Below are positions 1-8,712 of a stretch of 64,000 nt of DNA, in pieces. Position numbers and translations under genes: made by a program. The notes beneath the pieces were generated by a model. That model was not told where the DNA came from. It searched no databases and worked only from the letters and a program-made list of their open reading frames with translations. The DNA is from Fodinisporobacter ferrooxydans (GTDB taxonomy: Bacteria; Bacillota; Bacilli; Tumebacillales; MYW30-H2). The stretch lies in assembly GCF_022818495.1 (NCBI RefSeq), contig NZ_CP089291.1, positions 4,481,501 through 4,545,500 of the forward strand, in the 5' to 3' direction. Each line of letters starts with the position of its first letter. The first letter of the stretch is position 1.

Positions 1-1271
1 TTGCAGCGAATAAATTTCAGGATATCCGCATGTTTGTCGTTCAAAATCAGCATCAACGCACCGCGGCGGGATCCGCCCTGAAGCGTCAATTGGCAGCCGA
101 CGCTCATGATCTCGCCGACGCCAACCGGGCCAAATCCATTGCCAAACACCTGGTTTCCTTTGTCGTACAGCAATCCCCAGGAATATGCCCCGGAACTGCG
201 TCCATTGACGCCACGCACATAACTGTAGCGCGGCCGCAACGAAGAAAGCACCATCGACACGCGTTTTCCTTCCATCATCGCTTCCCACATGTCGGCAAGC
301 GCTTCTGCGATGCGTGCGCGGCGATCCCCGGGATAAATTGTCATGCCAACTAAATCTTGGATACACATGACGCCCGATTGAATGATCGTTTCATACAAAT
401 CTTCCGCAGGCAAGGATTCTCCGTATACGACCGGATGGCCTTGCTCGACCCATGCGTCGATATCGCCGTTCCAATATTCGTCATACCCTTCCACGCTCGT
501 ATCCGGGAATACGAATGTCCAGTCGCTTTTTTCTTCCACAGCGCGCAAAAACTGGCGATTGATCCGTACGATTTTGGTGCTGTTGGGATACGTTTCCGCA
601 AGAAAATCCAGAAGATCTCCATGCCACACATCCAGAACCAATTGCAGTTCCCCTTGGCGTGGCTGATCGGAAATCGGCACAAGGGATCCTTGCGGCGGCA
701 CTTGCGACAAATTCATCCCGACACCGCCGGACCGGGCCTGGATTTCTAATGTTTGCCCGAAAGAACGGGCATAATCACGGGGAGATGCTCCCACATTCGG
801 AATGACAAAACAATTGTAGCTGGTTGTTTGAATCCCTGTCCCCATCGACGCGTTAATGCGCCCGCCCGGAACGTATTTCCAGCCGCTTTGCAATTGATAG
901 AATTGTTCCTCCCAGAAAGCCGGATCTTTCGTAACAGTTGCCGCACCTTTCGCAATCCGGCGCCACATTTCCCGCGGAGATGTTTCTTTCAAGACATCGA
1001 TATGATCATAGGAAAGTTCCGTTTCAAATCCGTCCCGCAATTGCACCTTTACCATACGCTTCTCCGGTTGCAACTGAACCACTTTTGCCAATTCGTGATA
1101 GGCGCGTTTTTTGTCCAATACCGCCACAACAAGACTTCCGACTTGCAATGTCTCTTTTTTGGCGTCTTTTAATAAATAGCGGTCCGCAACGATCCGCTCA
1201 CCTGTTGGCGCCAAATAATCTTCATTCGTAAATGGCAGCATATAGCTGTTTTTCTGTAATTGATCGATCAT
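1..1271 (-). CDS. nrdJ: Vitamin B12-dependent (class II) ribonucleotide reductase, N-terminal part
   Basis: This gene is cut by the left window edge, so only about 423 N-terminal residues are visible. Class II reductases use adenosylcobalamin to convert ribonucleotides to deoxyribonucleotides in the cytoplasm. The translation carries the recognisable stretches WKYVPGGRINASMGTG, YNCFVIPNVGASPRDYA, QARSGGVGMNLS, and near the edge QGGSRRGALMLILND, which fit the NrdJ catalytic barrel. The ATG at 1271 starts MIDQLQKNSYML; an in-frame ATG at 1241 is the alternative. The start lies 4 bp after the nrdR stop, so the two genes form an operon, and its ribosome binding site (GAAGGGAAAG) lies inside nrdR. 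Regulation by NrdR through the two boxes upstream of nrdR is expected. The family call is firm. Confidence 0.9.
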   Translation of the reverse strand, partial: MIDQLQKNSYMLPFTNEDYLAPTGERIVADRYLLKDAKKETLQVGSLVVAVLDKKRAYHELAKVVQLQPEKRMVKVQLRDGFETELSYDHIDVLKETSPREMWRRIAKGAATVTKDPAFWEEQFYQLQSGWKYVPGGRINASMGTGIQTTSYNCFVIPNVGASPRDYARSFGQTLEIQARSGGVGMNLSQVPPQGSLVPISDQPRQGELQLVLDVWHGDLLDFLAETYPNSTKIVRINRQFLRAVEEKSDWTFVFPDTSVEGYDEYWNGDIDAWVEQGHPVVYGESLPAEDLYETIIQSGVMCIQDLVGMTIYPGDRRARIAEALADMWEAMMEGKRVSMVLSSLRPRYSYVRGVNGRSSGAYSWGLLYDKGNQVFGNGFGPVGVGEIMSVGCQLTLQGGSRRGALMLILNDKHADILKFIRC

Positions 1272-1275
1272 CTAT

Positions 1276-1800
1276 CTATTCTTTCCCTTCTCTTCTCCAA
1301 AATTCCGCACCGTTTGATTCCGTTGCCTGGCCGCGACCCTGTTCCGAATTCAGAAACGTTAAAATTTCTTTGGCAAATGTCTCAATATCCCGAAATTGCC
1401 GGTACACACTTGCAAATCGCACATACGCCACACCATCAATGTCCCGCAGGCCGTTCATGATTTTTTCACCGATTGCATCGGAAGGGACTTCCCGTTCAAA
1501 CTCCAATCGAATTTCCCGTTCCACTTGGTCAGTCAGTTGATCAATCGTGCTCATGGGAATCGGACGTTTTTCACACGCCTTGCGAATGCCGGTATACAGC
1601 TTGTCCCTGGAAAACTCTTCCCGCTTCCGGTCTTTTTTCACCACCATCAGCGGTGACATTTCCACTTTTTCATATGTAGTAAATCGCCGCATGCACGCTT
1701 CGTTGAAACATTCCCGACGTCTCCGCACAATGGTAAGATCTTCGCTGGTTCGGGATTCTAATACACGAGATGATTCATGCTGACAAAACGGACACCGCAT
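1276..1800 (-). CDS. nrdR: Transcriptional repressor NrdR
   Basis: NrdR is the zinc-ribbon/ATP-cone repressor of ribonucleotide reductase genes. The 174-residue product begins MRCPFCQHESS with the first zinc CxxC pair (C3, C6). RRRREC and RRFTTYEKVE follow, then an ATP-cone domain from about residue 49 (VVKKDRKREEFSRDKL) to 140. The length is slightly above the usual 150-160 because of a charged C-terminal tail. The second cysteine pair is oddly spaced: C31 and C36 (CFNEAC) instead of the CxxC expected before RFTTYE. It is the first gene of the nrdR-nrdJ operon, and two NrdR boxes lie just upstream, which suggests autoregulation. Confidence 0.93.
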   Translation of the reverse strand: MRCPFCQHESSRVLESRTSEDLTIVRRRRECFNEACMRRFTTYEKVEMSPLMVVKKDRKREEFSRDKLYTGIRKACEKRPIPMSTIDQLTDQVEREIRLEFEREVPSDAIGEKIMNGLRDIDGVAYVRFASVYRQFRDIETFAKEILTFLNSEQGRGQATESNGAEFWRREGKE

Positions 1801-1850
1801 TTTTATCCTCCCTGCTTTCTCGCCCGTGGCATGTATGGTTCCTTATCACA

Positions 1851-1866
1851 ACCCTATATATAGAGT
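1851..1866. promoter_or_regulatory. NrdR box 1
   Basis: The 16-mer ACCCTATATATAGAGT closely matches the near-palindromic NrdR box consensus (ACACWATATATWGTGT, from memory). It lies about 50 bp upstream of nrdR and pairs with a second box at 1894-1909. Confidence 0.75.
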
Positions 1867-1893
1867 GGAAACTGATTAGTCAAACAGATTATC

Positions 1894-1909
1894 ACACTAG
1901 ATATAGTTT
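1894..1909. promoter_or_regulatory. NrdR box 2
   Basis: The 16-mer ACACTAGATATAGTTT is a second good match to the NrdR box. Its centre is 43 bp from box 1, close to four helical turns, so both boxes face the same side of the helix, as usual for NrdR targets. Confidence 0.75.
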
Positions 1910-2028
1910 TGGTCAAGGAGCAGAATAGGGAAGAAAAACGCAAAAAACGGGAGTTAGGAATCAAAACGTCCCTCTAATGCATATCCTTTCCATAGATTGA
2001 CCAAAGTCTGGCAAATTTCAGGATTGAC

Positions 2029-2835
2029 TCATGAAAACAGTTGCCGCTGCAATTCCATTAATGTCTTGGCTACAAACTTGGGTTTTTGTTTGCAAGAGGA
2101 AAGATCGGAAACGTTTGAAAATCCGCTGAGCACAAGCGCCGAATCGACGCCATACGCATGCGCCGCAGCAATATCTGTCTCGATATTGTCCCCGATCATC
2201 AAAATTTCCGACTTTTCAATCGTTAGCGTTGGACGATGCATTCGCCAAGCCTTAAGCGCGTACTCCACAATCGTCAATGACGGCTTCCCGATCCAGATCG
2301 GCTGCCTGCCGGTTGCCGCACTCACACTTTGCATCAACGATCCGGCTCCGGGCAACAAACGGTCTTCTGACGGCAGCGCCCGGTCCGCATTCGTACCGAT
2401 CAATAGCGCTCCATCCTGTACGTATTGACTCGCAATGCGCAATTTGTCATAGTTAAATTGACGGTCAATGCCAATCACCACAAATTGCGGATGTTCAGAA
2501 GTCAACTCTGCGTGAATATCTGTGAGAGCTTGCAACAATCCTTCTTCGCCAATGGCGTACACGGTAGGAGCACACTTTTGTTTTTGCGTTTGCTCCTCTA
2601 TAAAGGCCGCCGTTGCCATGCTGGACGTATAGACTTCCGCGGCAGTTGCCGGAATTCCCATTTTGTTTAATTTGACCGTTACTTGCGCAGGAGTTTTCGA
2701 AGAATTGTTTGTCAAAAAAATGCAGGAACACCCGTACTCTTTGATCATTTGAACAAATTCCGGGGCGTCCGGAATCACGCGATCGCCTCTGTATAACGTT
2801 CCATCGAGATCAAATACAATCAGCCTATAGTTCAA
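2029..2835 (-). CDS. HAD-superfamily subfamily IIA phosphatase (NagD/AraL-like)
   Basis: This is probably a cytoplasmic sugar-phosphate or p-nitrophenyl phosphatase. The 268-residue product has motif I FDLDGTLYRGD (nucleophile D9, acid D11), motif II LTNNSSKTP, the IIA cap, lysine motif GKPSLTIVEYAL and motif III MIGDNIETDIAAA. I chose the TTG at 2833-2835 because AAAGGAGT sits 7 bp upstream (2843-2850). The open frame continues to an ATG at 2895, but the residues added there look unlike a HAD N-terminus. The true substrate cannot be read from sequence. It stands alone on the minus strand between nrdR and a divergent MBL gene. Confidence 0.85.
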   Translation of the reverse strand: MNYRLIVFDLDGTLYRGDRVIPDAPEFVQMIKEYGCSCIFLTNNSSKTPAQVTVKLNKMGIPATAAEVYTSSMATAAFIEEQTQKQKCAPTVYAIGEEGLLQALTDIHAELTSEHPQFVVIGIDRQFNYDKLRIASQYVQDGALLIGTNADRALPSEDRLLPGAGSLMQSVSAATGRQPIWIGKPSLTIVEYALKAWRMHRPTLTIEKSEILMIGDNIETDIAAAHAYGVDSALVLSGFSNVSDLSSCKQKPKFVAKTLMELQRQLFS

Positions 2836-3107
2836 TTGGAAAACTCCTTTACCGTTCTGCATTCTCTGAACTGGCACAAGCATTGGCAAAAACAAAACAT
2901 CCCGAACAAAATGCTCAAAGTGCGTGTTCGAGTGTAGTTATGACTACTTTTTGTACGAAAATAACATTTTCATGTGATGCGGTGGCTGAAAGGCCACATA
3001 AGTTTTGAACTCCCTCTCAAAGTATATGGGAAGGGCGAAGTAAATCTCAGCCTTTTGCAACACAGTTTGGGGATCCATCCAATAGTATGTAGAAAGGACG
3101 TGCTCAT

Positions 3108-4052
3108 ATGGTAACCCGCTGCACGGATCATGTATGGCAATTGTCATTGGCATCCCCTACATTAAAGCCTGCTACAACAACAAACACCTACTTGATCCAT
3201 GACAAGGAAGAAGTGATCATTGTCGACCCGGGGTTTGATGCCCCTGCGAACACACAGATTATTTTACAGACGATTCAGGAACTCGGCAACCCGACGGTTA
3301 CTGGAATTCTATTTTCACATTACCATAAAGACCATACACCCGGCGTTCGCGGATTGATGCAGCATCTATCCTGCCCCATCTATTGCCATGAGCTTGAGGC
3401 GAAGCAAGTCGATCGCTTGATTGCTCCTTGCAAACATACTAGCGTAGTAGAACAAGGCGACCGCATTCCAGTCGGAAAGCTCTCTGTAGATGTCCATCAC
3501 ACGCCAGGACATACGCCAGGGCATCTGGCCTTCCATATCCCTGAAGATGCGATACTTTTGACAGGCGATAGTGTCATCAGCCAAGGTTCCACCTGGATCG
3601 GCCCGCCGGATGGGCATATGCGGACATATTTGCAAACACTGGAATATTTAAAAACAATTCCGGCAGCATGCATCGGACCAGGTCATGGCCCGCTCATTCA
3701 CGATCCACACAAAGCGATCCAATGGTTTATAACAAGGAGACTGGACAGGGAACAGCAAATCTTGGACATTCTCCGGCAAAACAAATCCGTTCGCGTAAGT
3801 GTGATTGTCGAACGATTGTACAAAGATCAGCTTCCTGCCGATATGATCTGGGTCGCTGAAAAAACGGCCCTTGCACATCTGATTAAACTGGAAGAAGACG
3901 GGCTTGCCCAAGAGATTGCCGAGACAATCCCGCAACAACTGTCGACACACACTGGGAAAGATTTGGAACAAGCGATTCCGAAAAAACGTAATGAAGTTCC
4001 GGACGCGAATCGCCGATTTGCCATTCTCCCAGGATCCCACATGGAAAAATAA
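3108..4052 (+). CDS. MBL-fold metallohydrolase with C-terminal winged helix (LACTB2-like)
   Basis: The 314-residue cytoplasmic protein has the metallo-beta-lactamase metal motif HYHKDH near residue 68, a further histidine in HTPGHTPGHLAFH, the aspartate in LLTGDSV, and a late histidine in GPGHGP. A C-terminal region of about 80 residues (RQNKSVRVSVIVERLY onward) resembles the winged helix of LACTB2-type hydrolases, which act on nucleic acids or thioesters. The ATG follows GAAAGGAC at a good distance. It is divergent from the HAD gene and convergent with the Nudix gene. The exact substrate is unknown. Confidence 0.85.
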   Translation: MVTRCTDHVWQLSLASPTLKPATTTNTYLIHDKEEVIIVDPGFDAPANTQIILQTIQELGNPTVTGILFSHYHKDHTPGVRGLMQHLSCPIYCHELEAKQVDRLIAPCKHTSVVEQGDRIPVGKLSVDVHHTPGHTPGHLAFHIPEDAILLTGDSVISQGSTWIGPPDGHMRTYLQTLEYLKTIPAACIGPGHGPLIHDPHKAIQWFITRRLDREQQILDILRQNKSVRVSVIVERLYKDQLPADMIWVAEKTALAHLIKLEEDGLAQEIAETIPQQLSTHTGKDLEQAIPKKRNEVPDANRRFAILPGSHMEK

Positions 4053-4134
4053 CAGACTGACGTGAAGCTATCCTACAAAAATCATGCACATGACTGTCGC
4101 GGAATCTCAGAAAAAACTGCTTACAAAAAGCGGC

Positions 4135-4860
4135 TTAGAATAGTGCGGCTATGTCTGCAAGCTGCTGCAAGCCTTTCAAACATTCCAAGGTTGGCGGCGC
4201 ACAAACAATCTCTTTCCGTCCGTACATATCCAGGGCATCCGCAGGTTTGAGCCAAGCTTCGGCAGTCATTTCGTCACGGGAAGGTGTACTTGTCATCCCA
4301 TCCGATACGCGTGTGATGAAAAATTTTGTGTAAAAACGGGCAACTCCCCCAGGCGGCGTCAAACGGCTTCCGATATACGACATCTGCCCGGCATCAAAAC
4401 GGAGCTGCAACGTTTTTACCGCTTCCAAAAACGTGAGTTCTTTGTTCAGCAGTTTCTGTTGGCAAGCTTGTACTGTCATCTGAAACGCCGGCTGTAAAAT
4501 TTTTTCAGATAGAGAATCGGACAGACAGATCAGCATTCCCGTCTCTTCGAACACTTCGCGAATGGCAGCAACAACAAAGACGCGATCCAATTCTTTCCCG
4601 CCTTTTTGCTGCCCATAAAACGTTCTGCAGTCTTCCCTTTCCGGCAGTATTTCGTATTGGTTGGCAAAATTGCAGACATATTCCAGCCATTCCTCTGCGT
4701 AATCACCCGGTTCCAACCCACCGCCCGGAAACACTGTATAGCCCGGCAGAAACTTCATCGTATCCGGGCGTTTCATCGTATATATGTCATATGCATGCAC
4801 ATCATCCGCTTGTAAACATTTCAGCAAAACCACTGTAGAAGCCATGCGTATCGGTACCAT
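4135..4860 (-). CDS. Nudix hydrolase with split Nudix box (NUDT19-like)
   Basis: This 241-residue protein probably hydrolyses a nucleoside diphosphate derivative such as a CoA or nucleotide-sugar compound. The Nudix signature is split: FPGGGLEPGD is near residue 45 and REVFEETGM near 101-109, with about 45 residues inserted between. That arrangement is characteristic of the NUDT19 branch. The start at 4860 is set by AAGGAGGAGA directly upstream; a longer frame to 4893 has no such site. It is convergent with the MBL gene and followed by 80 bp with no clear terminator. Confidence 0.82.
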   Translation of the reverse strand: MVPIRMASTVVLLKCLQADDVHAYDIYTMKRPDTMKFLPGYTVFPGGGLEPGDYAEEWLEYVCNFANQYEILPEREDCRTFYGQQKGGKELDRVFVVAAIREVFEETGMLICLSDSLSEKILQPAFQMTVQACQQKLLNKELTFLEAVKTLQLRFDAGQMSYIGSRLTPPGGVARFYTKFFITRVSDGMTSTPSRDEMTAEAWLKPADALDMYGRKEIVCAPPTLECLKGLQQLADIAALF

Positions 4861-4936
4861 AGTCTCCTCCTTAAAACGTTTCTCATTTTGCAAGATCCTG
4901 TAACTATTCTATCACGTTTCATTCTATGATTCTGCC

Positions 4937-4994
4937 GATATCCTTTATATGCTTGGCGGAGCAAAAAACTACTGACAAAGGATATCAGTAGTTT
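4937..4994 (-). terminator. Terminator with competing hairpins
   Basis: A 10-bp perfect hairpin, AAACTACTGA (4966-4975) with TCAGTAGTTT (4985-4994), gives a T run on the minus strand and would end the transcript of the membrane-protein gene. A second perfect 10-bp pairing, GATATCCTTT (4937-4946) with AAAGGATATC (4977-4986), overlaps it, so only one of the two can form at a time. Confidence 0.6.
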
Positions 4995-5069
4995 ATGATT
5001 CCGGCTTTACAATTGCAGTTTTACAATTGCTTTTCATTTAACAGGATTACGTCTAACAGGATTCCACCA

Positions 5070-5504
5070 TTATTTTTTGGCCAAATGCGCCATTTTTGCT
5101 TGTTTTAAAAAACGGATCCGACGGTTAAGCAAAAGAAACGCAACCATGAACAACGGTGCGATGCTCCATGCAATCATGACAGGATCGCTATAAATAAGAC
5201 TTGCCAGTATGCCTGTCAATGCCGCCAGAATAAATAGCGGAATCGAGAAGATCGGTTTCACAAAATAGAATATAACAGCAACCAGGATAAGCAGGGAAAA
5301 CAGCAAACCTGCGCCGCCATCGCCTTCCAATTGAGGAATTTGGTTGACCGCTCCGACTCGGGCGATTACAGCCGCTTGCAGTCCGATGCATATGGCAACG
5401 ATGATGTTGAGAATACCTAGTATGATTTTCAATCTCCTCACCCCAACGTATTGAAGAGATGCATAAAAGCTGTGCAAGCCGGACTTTTTCCACATTCTCT
5501 TCAA
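5070..5504 (-). CDS. Hypothetical four-helix membrane protein
   Basis: I do not recognise this 144-residue protein. Four hydrophobic stretches are visible at about residues 27-48, 66-84, 86-104 and 109-127, with basic residues at the C-terminus (RRIRFLKQAKMAHLAKK), consistent with a small integral membrane protein. The ATG at 5504 has a weak ribosome binding site. A TTG within RRLKIILG, preceded by GGGGTGAGG, would remove about 24 residues and is a real alternative. It sits just downstream of the MFS gene on the same strand, with only 20 bp between, so it may be cotranscribed with marR and the transporter. Confidence 0.6.
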   Translation of the reverse strand: MKRMWKKSGLHSFYASLQYVGVRRLKIILGILNIIVAICIGLQAAVIARVGAVNQIPQLEGDGGAGLLFSLLILVAVIFYFVKPIFSIPLFILAALTGILASLIYSDPVMIAWSIAPLFMVAFLLLNRRIRFLKQAKMAHLAKK

Positions 5505-5524
5505 AATAGTAACGTATCTACTAT

Positions 5525-6715
5525 TTAGTTTATGGTGAAAGATTTGAGATATTCTTCTTTATTCTTTTCTCTCAGTCCAAATACGAGATACAAGGCCATG
5601 AACATGGCCATACAAATGGCAGAAACGCGATACATGGCCGCATAGCCGATGGCAGTCGCCACAGTTCCCAGCAGCATCGATCCGACTGCGATGCCAAAAT
5701 CGACGGAGCTATAAAACGCCCCGCTGCCAATTCCTCTTCTCTCCGGACTTAGCCGTTCAAACATCCAGGCTTGCAACGCCGGCTGCAAGATTCCATAGCC
5801 CATGCCGTAACAGATGGCTGAAAACAGGAATATTCCCATATTCGCCGCATAGGACAACAGCAACAAACCAGCTGTCAAACACACGGCACCGATCGGCAAA
5901 ACAACGCGATGCCCTTTTTTATCGTACAATTTTCCCGACACCGGGCGAACGAGTACGACCGCTCCGGCATTCACCAGGAAATACCAGCCTACATTTGCAA
6001 TATGCACCTCTTTCCCAAACAGCGTGATAAAACTTACCAATCCGCCATACGTAATCGACATCAGCAGCAGCAAGATACAGGGTAGAATAATGCTCGGATC
6101 ATAAAAATCATGGATCCAGGATTGGGGCTTGTGCTGCCGTTTCACGGATTGTTTCATTTTTAGCGTGCGGATCAAAGGCAGGATCGCAATCGTCAGCAGT
6201 ACGAGTCCAAAGCTGGTATAAACAAGTGGATGAAATCCCATTGTATTGTACATGCCGATTCCAATCACAGGAGCAATTGCCATGGCCAAGCTCGTTGACA
6301 ATCCAAAATACCCCATGCCTTCCCCTAATCGTGTTGCCGGTATCAGATCTGCTGCCAACGTTCCGTATGTTGTCGTCGTCAACCCGAATCCGATGCCATA
6401 CAAGATTCGTACAATCAATAAGGAACCAACCGATGTGGCTAAATAATAACCGGCCGTCGCAACTCCGTAGACCAATATTCCCAACCAGATTAGGATCCGC
6501 TTATCTACTGCCAACAGCGCCTTTCCCGCTGCAAAACGGGTCAGCACCGCAGTAACCGCCCAGGCGGCGATCGATAATCCAATCAGGCTGTTGCCGCCAA
6601 TCGACGAATGAATATAGGAAGACAAGGCCGGTGTAATCATTTGCAAATTCATAAAAACAAAAAACGTGGAAAGTGTAACAAGTATAAAATCTCGTGTCCA
6701 AAGTCTTTGCATCAA
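5525..6715 (-). CDS. Major facilitator superfamily transporter
   Basis: The 396-residue protein has about twelve hydrophobic segments in two halves, joined by a basic loop (TLKMKQSVKRQHKPQS). It has the N-terminal features of drug or metabolite efflux MFS proteins (ALSSYIHSSIGGNS, VLTRFAAGKAL), and a second-half motif VRPVSGKLYDKKGHR. It should act as a proton-driven exporter in the cytoplasmic membrane. It follows a MarR regulator on the same strand, the classic arrangement for an inducible efflux pump. The substrate is not predictable. Confidence 0.85.
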   Translation of the reverse strand: MMQRLWTRDFILVTLSTFFVFMNLQMITPALSSYIHSSIGGNSLIGLSIAAWAVTAVLTRFAAGKALLAVDKRILIWLGILVYGVATAGYYLATSVGSLLIVRILYGIGFGLTTTTYGTLAADLIPATRLGEGMGYFGLSTSLAMAIAPVIGIGMYNTMGFHPLVYTSFGLVLLTIAILPLIRTLKMKQSVKRQHKPQSWIHDFYDPSIILPCILLLLMSITYGGLVSFITLFGKEVHIANVGWYFLVNAGAVVLVRPVSGKLYDKKGHRVVLPIGAVCLTAGLLLLSYAANMGIFLFSAICYGMGYGILQPALQAWMFERLSPERRGIGSGAFYSSVDFGIAVGSMLLGTVATAIGYAAMYRVSAICMAMFMALYLVFGLREKNKEEYLKSFTIN

Positions 6716-6828
6716 TCGTTTCTCTCCTGCTCCATTGCAATTTCACCATTTTGTTGTCGATCAGCCTTGTTATACGACCAGCATATCATTTTGCGGCCGC
6801 CAGCTTTCGATTGGTGATTTTTTTGCTT

Positions 6829-7299
6829 TTAGTTTTTCTGTTTCACATCTGCCTGCAGCCGTTCCAGTTCTTTGTTTACATTGGCTTGCAAAACATCAAA
6901 CATTTCCCTTAGCAAGCTCAATTTTTCATCGGATACGGTTTGCAAAATCGTCCCCAACGTGGCTTTTTCAATCGCTGCAAGTGATTGAATGCAAGATTTC
7001 CCATGTTCGGTCAAAAAAACAAAAAAAGACCGTCGATCTTCCGTATTTGCCTGCTTTTGGATCGCCCCTTTTCGTTCCAAATGATCCAAGATCCGCGTAA
7101 TGGTCGTTTTGTCTTTATGAGCACGCTGGGCCAATTCTGTCGGATGGATGCCATCTGTCCCATTGATGCAGCATAATACGACCCATTGTTCCGGCGTTAG
7201 ATCAAAGGGTTTAAACATAACTGTCATCAAATAATTGATTTTTCGATAGGTTTGGCCCAACTGAAATCCAATCGACCGCTCTAATGAATTATGTTCCAT
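6829..7299 (-). CDS. MarR-family transcriptional regulator
   Basis: The protein is 156 residues long when started at the ATG at 7299, which GAGGGG precedes by 8 bp; an upstream in-frame ATG at 7320 is less likely. The winged helix spans about residues 30-105: LTPEQWVVLCCI, HPTELAQRAHKDKTTITRILDHLERKGAIQK, and the wing EDRRSFFVFLTEHGK. MarR dimers repress by binding inverted repeats and release them on ligand binding. A perfect inverted repeat straddles the promoter just upstream, so autorepression together with the downstream MFS gene is likely. Confidence 0.9.
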   Translation of the reverse strand: MEHNSLERSIGFQLGQTYRKINYLMTVMFKPFDLTPEQWVVLCCINGTDGIHPTELAQRAHKDKTTITRILDHLERKGAIQKQANTEDRRSFFVFLTEHGKSCIQSLAAIEKATLGTILQTVSDEKLSLLREMFDVLQANVNKELERLQADVKQKN

Positions 7300-7336
7300 C
7301 CATAAAACCCCTCGTTTCAAAAAATAATATCCGTTT

Positions 7337-7384
7337 AAATTAGTTGTTACGCTTATTATATGCCAAACAACTAATTTTCGTCAA
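7337..7384 (-). promoter_or_regulatory. marR-MFS promoter with embedded inverted-repeat operator
   Basis: On the minus strand a -35 TTGACG (7379-7384) and -10 TATAAT (7355-7360) are 18 bp apart. The perfect 12-bp inverted repeat AAATTAGTTGTT (7337-7348) and AACAACTAATTT (7366-7377) flanks the -10, so a bound MarR dimer would block polymerase. Confidence 0.75.
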
Positions 7385-7439
7385 AAAATTTTCATACCGA
7401 ATCCTGCAATAAAGTTTTCGTTACGACAGTAACAGAGTG

Positions 7440-7468
7440 CAAAAAGGACGCATCCAATCGAATGCGCC
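7440..7468 (-). terminator. Rho-independent terminator of the hydroxyacid dehydrogenase gene
   Basis: On the minus strand the stem GGCGCAT/ATGCGTCC is followed by TTTTTG. It lies 45 bp after the stop codon at 7514. Confidence 0.7.
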
Positions 7469-7513
7469 AAATGTTGTTCTATATAAAAGGGGGTCAAAAT
7501 GAAAAAGTTTTAA

Positions 7514-8491
7514 TTATTCCGGATAATTGACTGCTTGATTCACACAGGTCGGAAGCGCTTTTTGATGCAGTCCTGCCATGAGATTCCGAGCCGCCAATCG
7601 GGCCATCCGGCTGCGGGTTTCATATGTAGCACTGCCGACATGCGGCGTAATGATGACATTGCGAAGACCCAATAGCGGATGATCGGCAGGAAGGGGTTCC
7701 GGGTCTGTAACATCCAGCGCCGCATACGCAATCTCCCGCTTCGTTAATGCATGGTACAACGCATCCGTGTCGACAACAGCACCCCTTGCTACATTGATAA
7801 AATATGCTGATGGCTTCATTTTGCGAAATTGTTCGGTTCCCATAAGCCCCCGTGTTTGTTCATGTAAAGGTACAAGCACGACAACAATGTCAGCCTGACG
7901 CAATAGGTCATCCAGCGACGCATAAGTCACTTGCAGCTGCTCTTCGTCTCCGCGACGGGATCGATTGGAATAGATCACCTGCATCCCGAACGCCTGCGCC
8001 CGTTTTGCCACCGCGACTCCGATTTTCCCCATGCCGATAATCCCCAACGTTTTCCCGAACAAATCCATGCCAAAGGGAACATCGAAATTATTTTTCCAGT
8101 TGCCTGAGCGAACTTGCTCCCAGCCTTCGTGAATTCTTCGCACAGCAGACAAAAGCAGCCCGAAAGTCAGATCTGCCGTCGTCTCTTCCAATACTCCCGG
8201 TGTATTGCTGAAAGGTATTCCGCGGCTGGTGCATGCTGCAATATCCACATTGTCATAGCCTACAGATGCTTGCGAAACTACCTTCAGTTTGGGCGCTTTG
8301 TCCAGCAATTCATCATCGACCCGGACACTCCCCGTAGCAAACAATCCGTCCGCATCCGCGACCCACTCAAGCACAAGATCCCGCGGGATAGGATACGCAT
8401 GTTCCCAGATTTTCAATTCACACTCCTGCTCAAGCATTTGCAACGCTGCAGGCAATTGAGTACCTGTGCACACCACTTTGAATGGTTTCAT
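7514..8491 (-). CDS. D-2-hydroxyacid dehydrogenase (glyoxylate/hydroxypyruvate reductase type)
   Basis: The 325-residue enzyme should interconvert a 2-oxoacid, such as glyoxylate or hydroxypyruvate, and its D-hydroxyacid with NAD(P)H. Visible motifs are the Rossmann loop GIIGMGKIGVAVAKR, NVARGAVVDTDAL holding the substrate arginine region, the acidic DVTDPEPLP and the catalytic histidine motif ITPHVGSAT. The ATG at 8491 follows GAGAGGGGAAAG; the frame extends to 8551 without a comparable site. It has its own terminator and is divergent from the polyol operon. D-glycerate metabolism would suit its neighbours, but this is inference. Confidence 0.87.
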   Translation of the reverse strand: MKPFKVVCTGTQLPAALQMLEQECELKIWEHAYPIPRDLVLEWVADADGLFATGSVRVDDELLDKAPKLKVVSQASVGYDNVDIAACTSRGIPFSNTPGVLEETTADLTFGLLLSAVRRIHEGWEQVRSGNWKNNFDVPFGMDLFGKTLGIIGMGKIGVAVAKRAQAFGMQVIYSNRSRRGDEEQLQVTYASLDDLLRQADIVVVLVPLHEQTRGLMGTEQFRKMKPSAYFINVARGAVVDTDALYHALTKREIAYAALDVTDPEPLPADHPLLGLRNVIITPHVGSATYETRSRMARLAARNLMAGLHQKALPTCVNQAVNYPE

Positions 8492-8712
8492 CAGGCTTTC
8501 CCCTCTCTTTGCATTCCAGATTGTTGAAATCCCCAGATTTGATCGTACCACTCGATTCTATCGTGTCAATACTTGGCATTTGCATTGTACGGAATGTGGG
8601 ATTTGGGTAAAAAACGCTTCCGAATCAAACGGGTTGTTCCCTAATTTTATCATTATGGTTATTCTAAGAGATTTGAAAATTTGTTCAAAAGGATCAAACC
8701 CAAAAAACAAGA

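Noticed and set aside
30-1231. Plus-strand frames at the left end
   Set aside because: They are shadows of nrdJ, whose minus-strand frame is continuous and has clear motifs but is cut by the edge.
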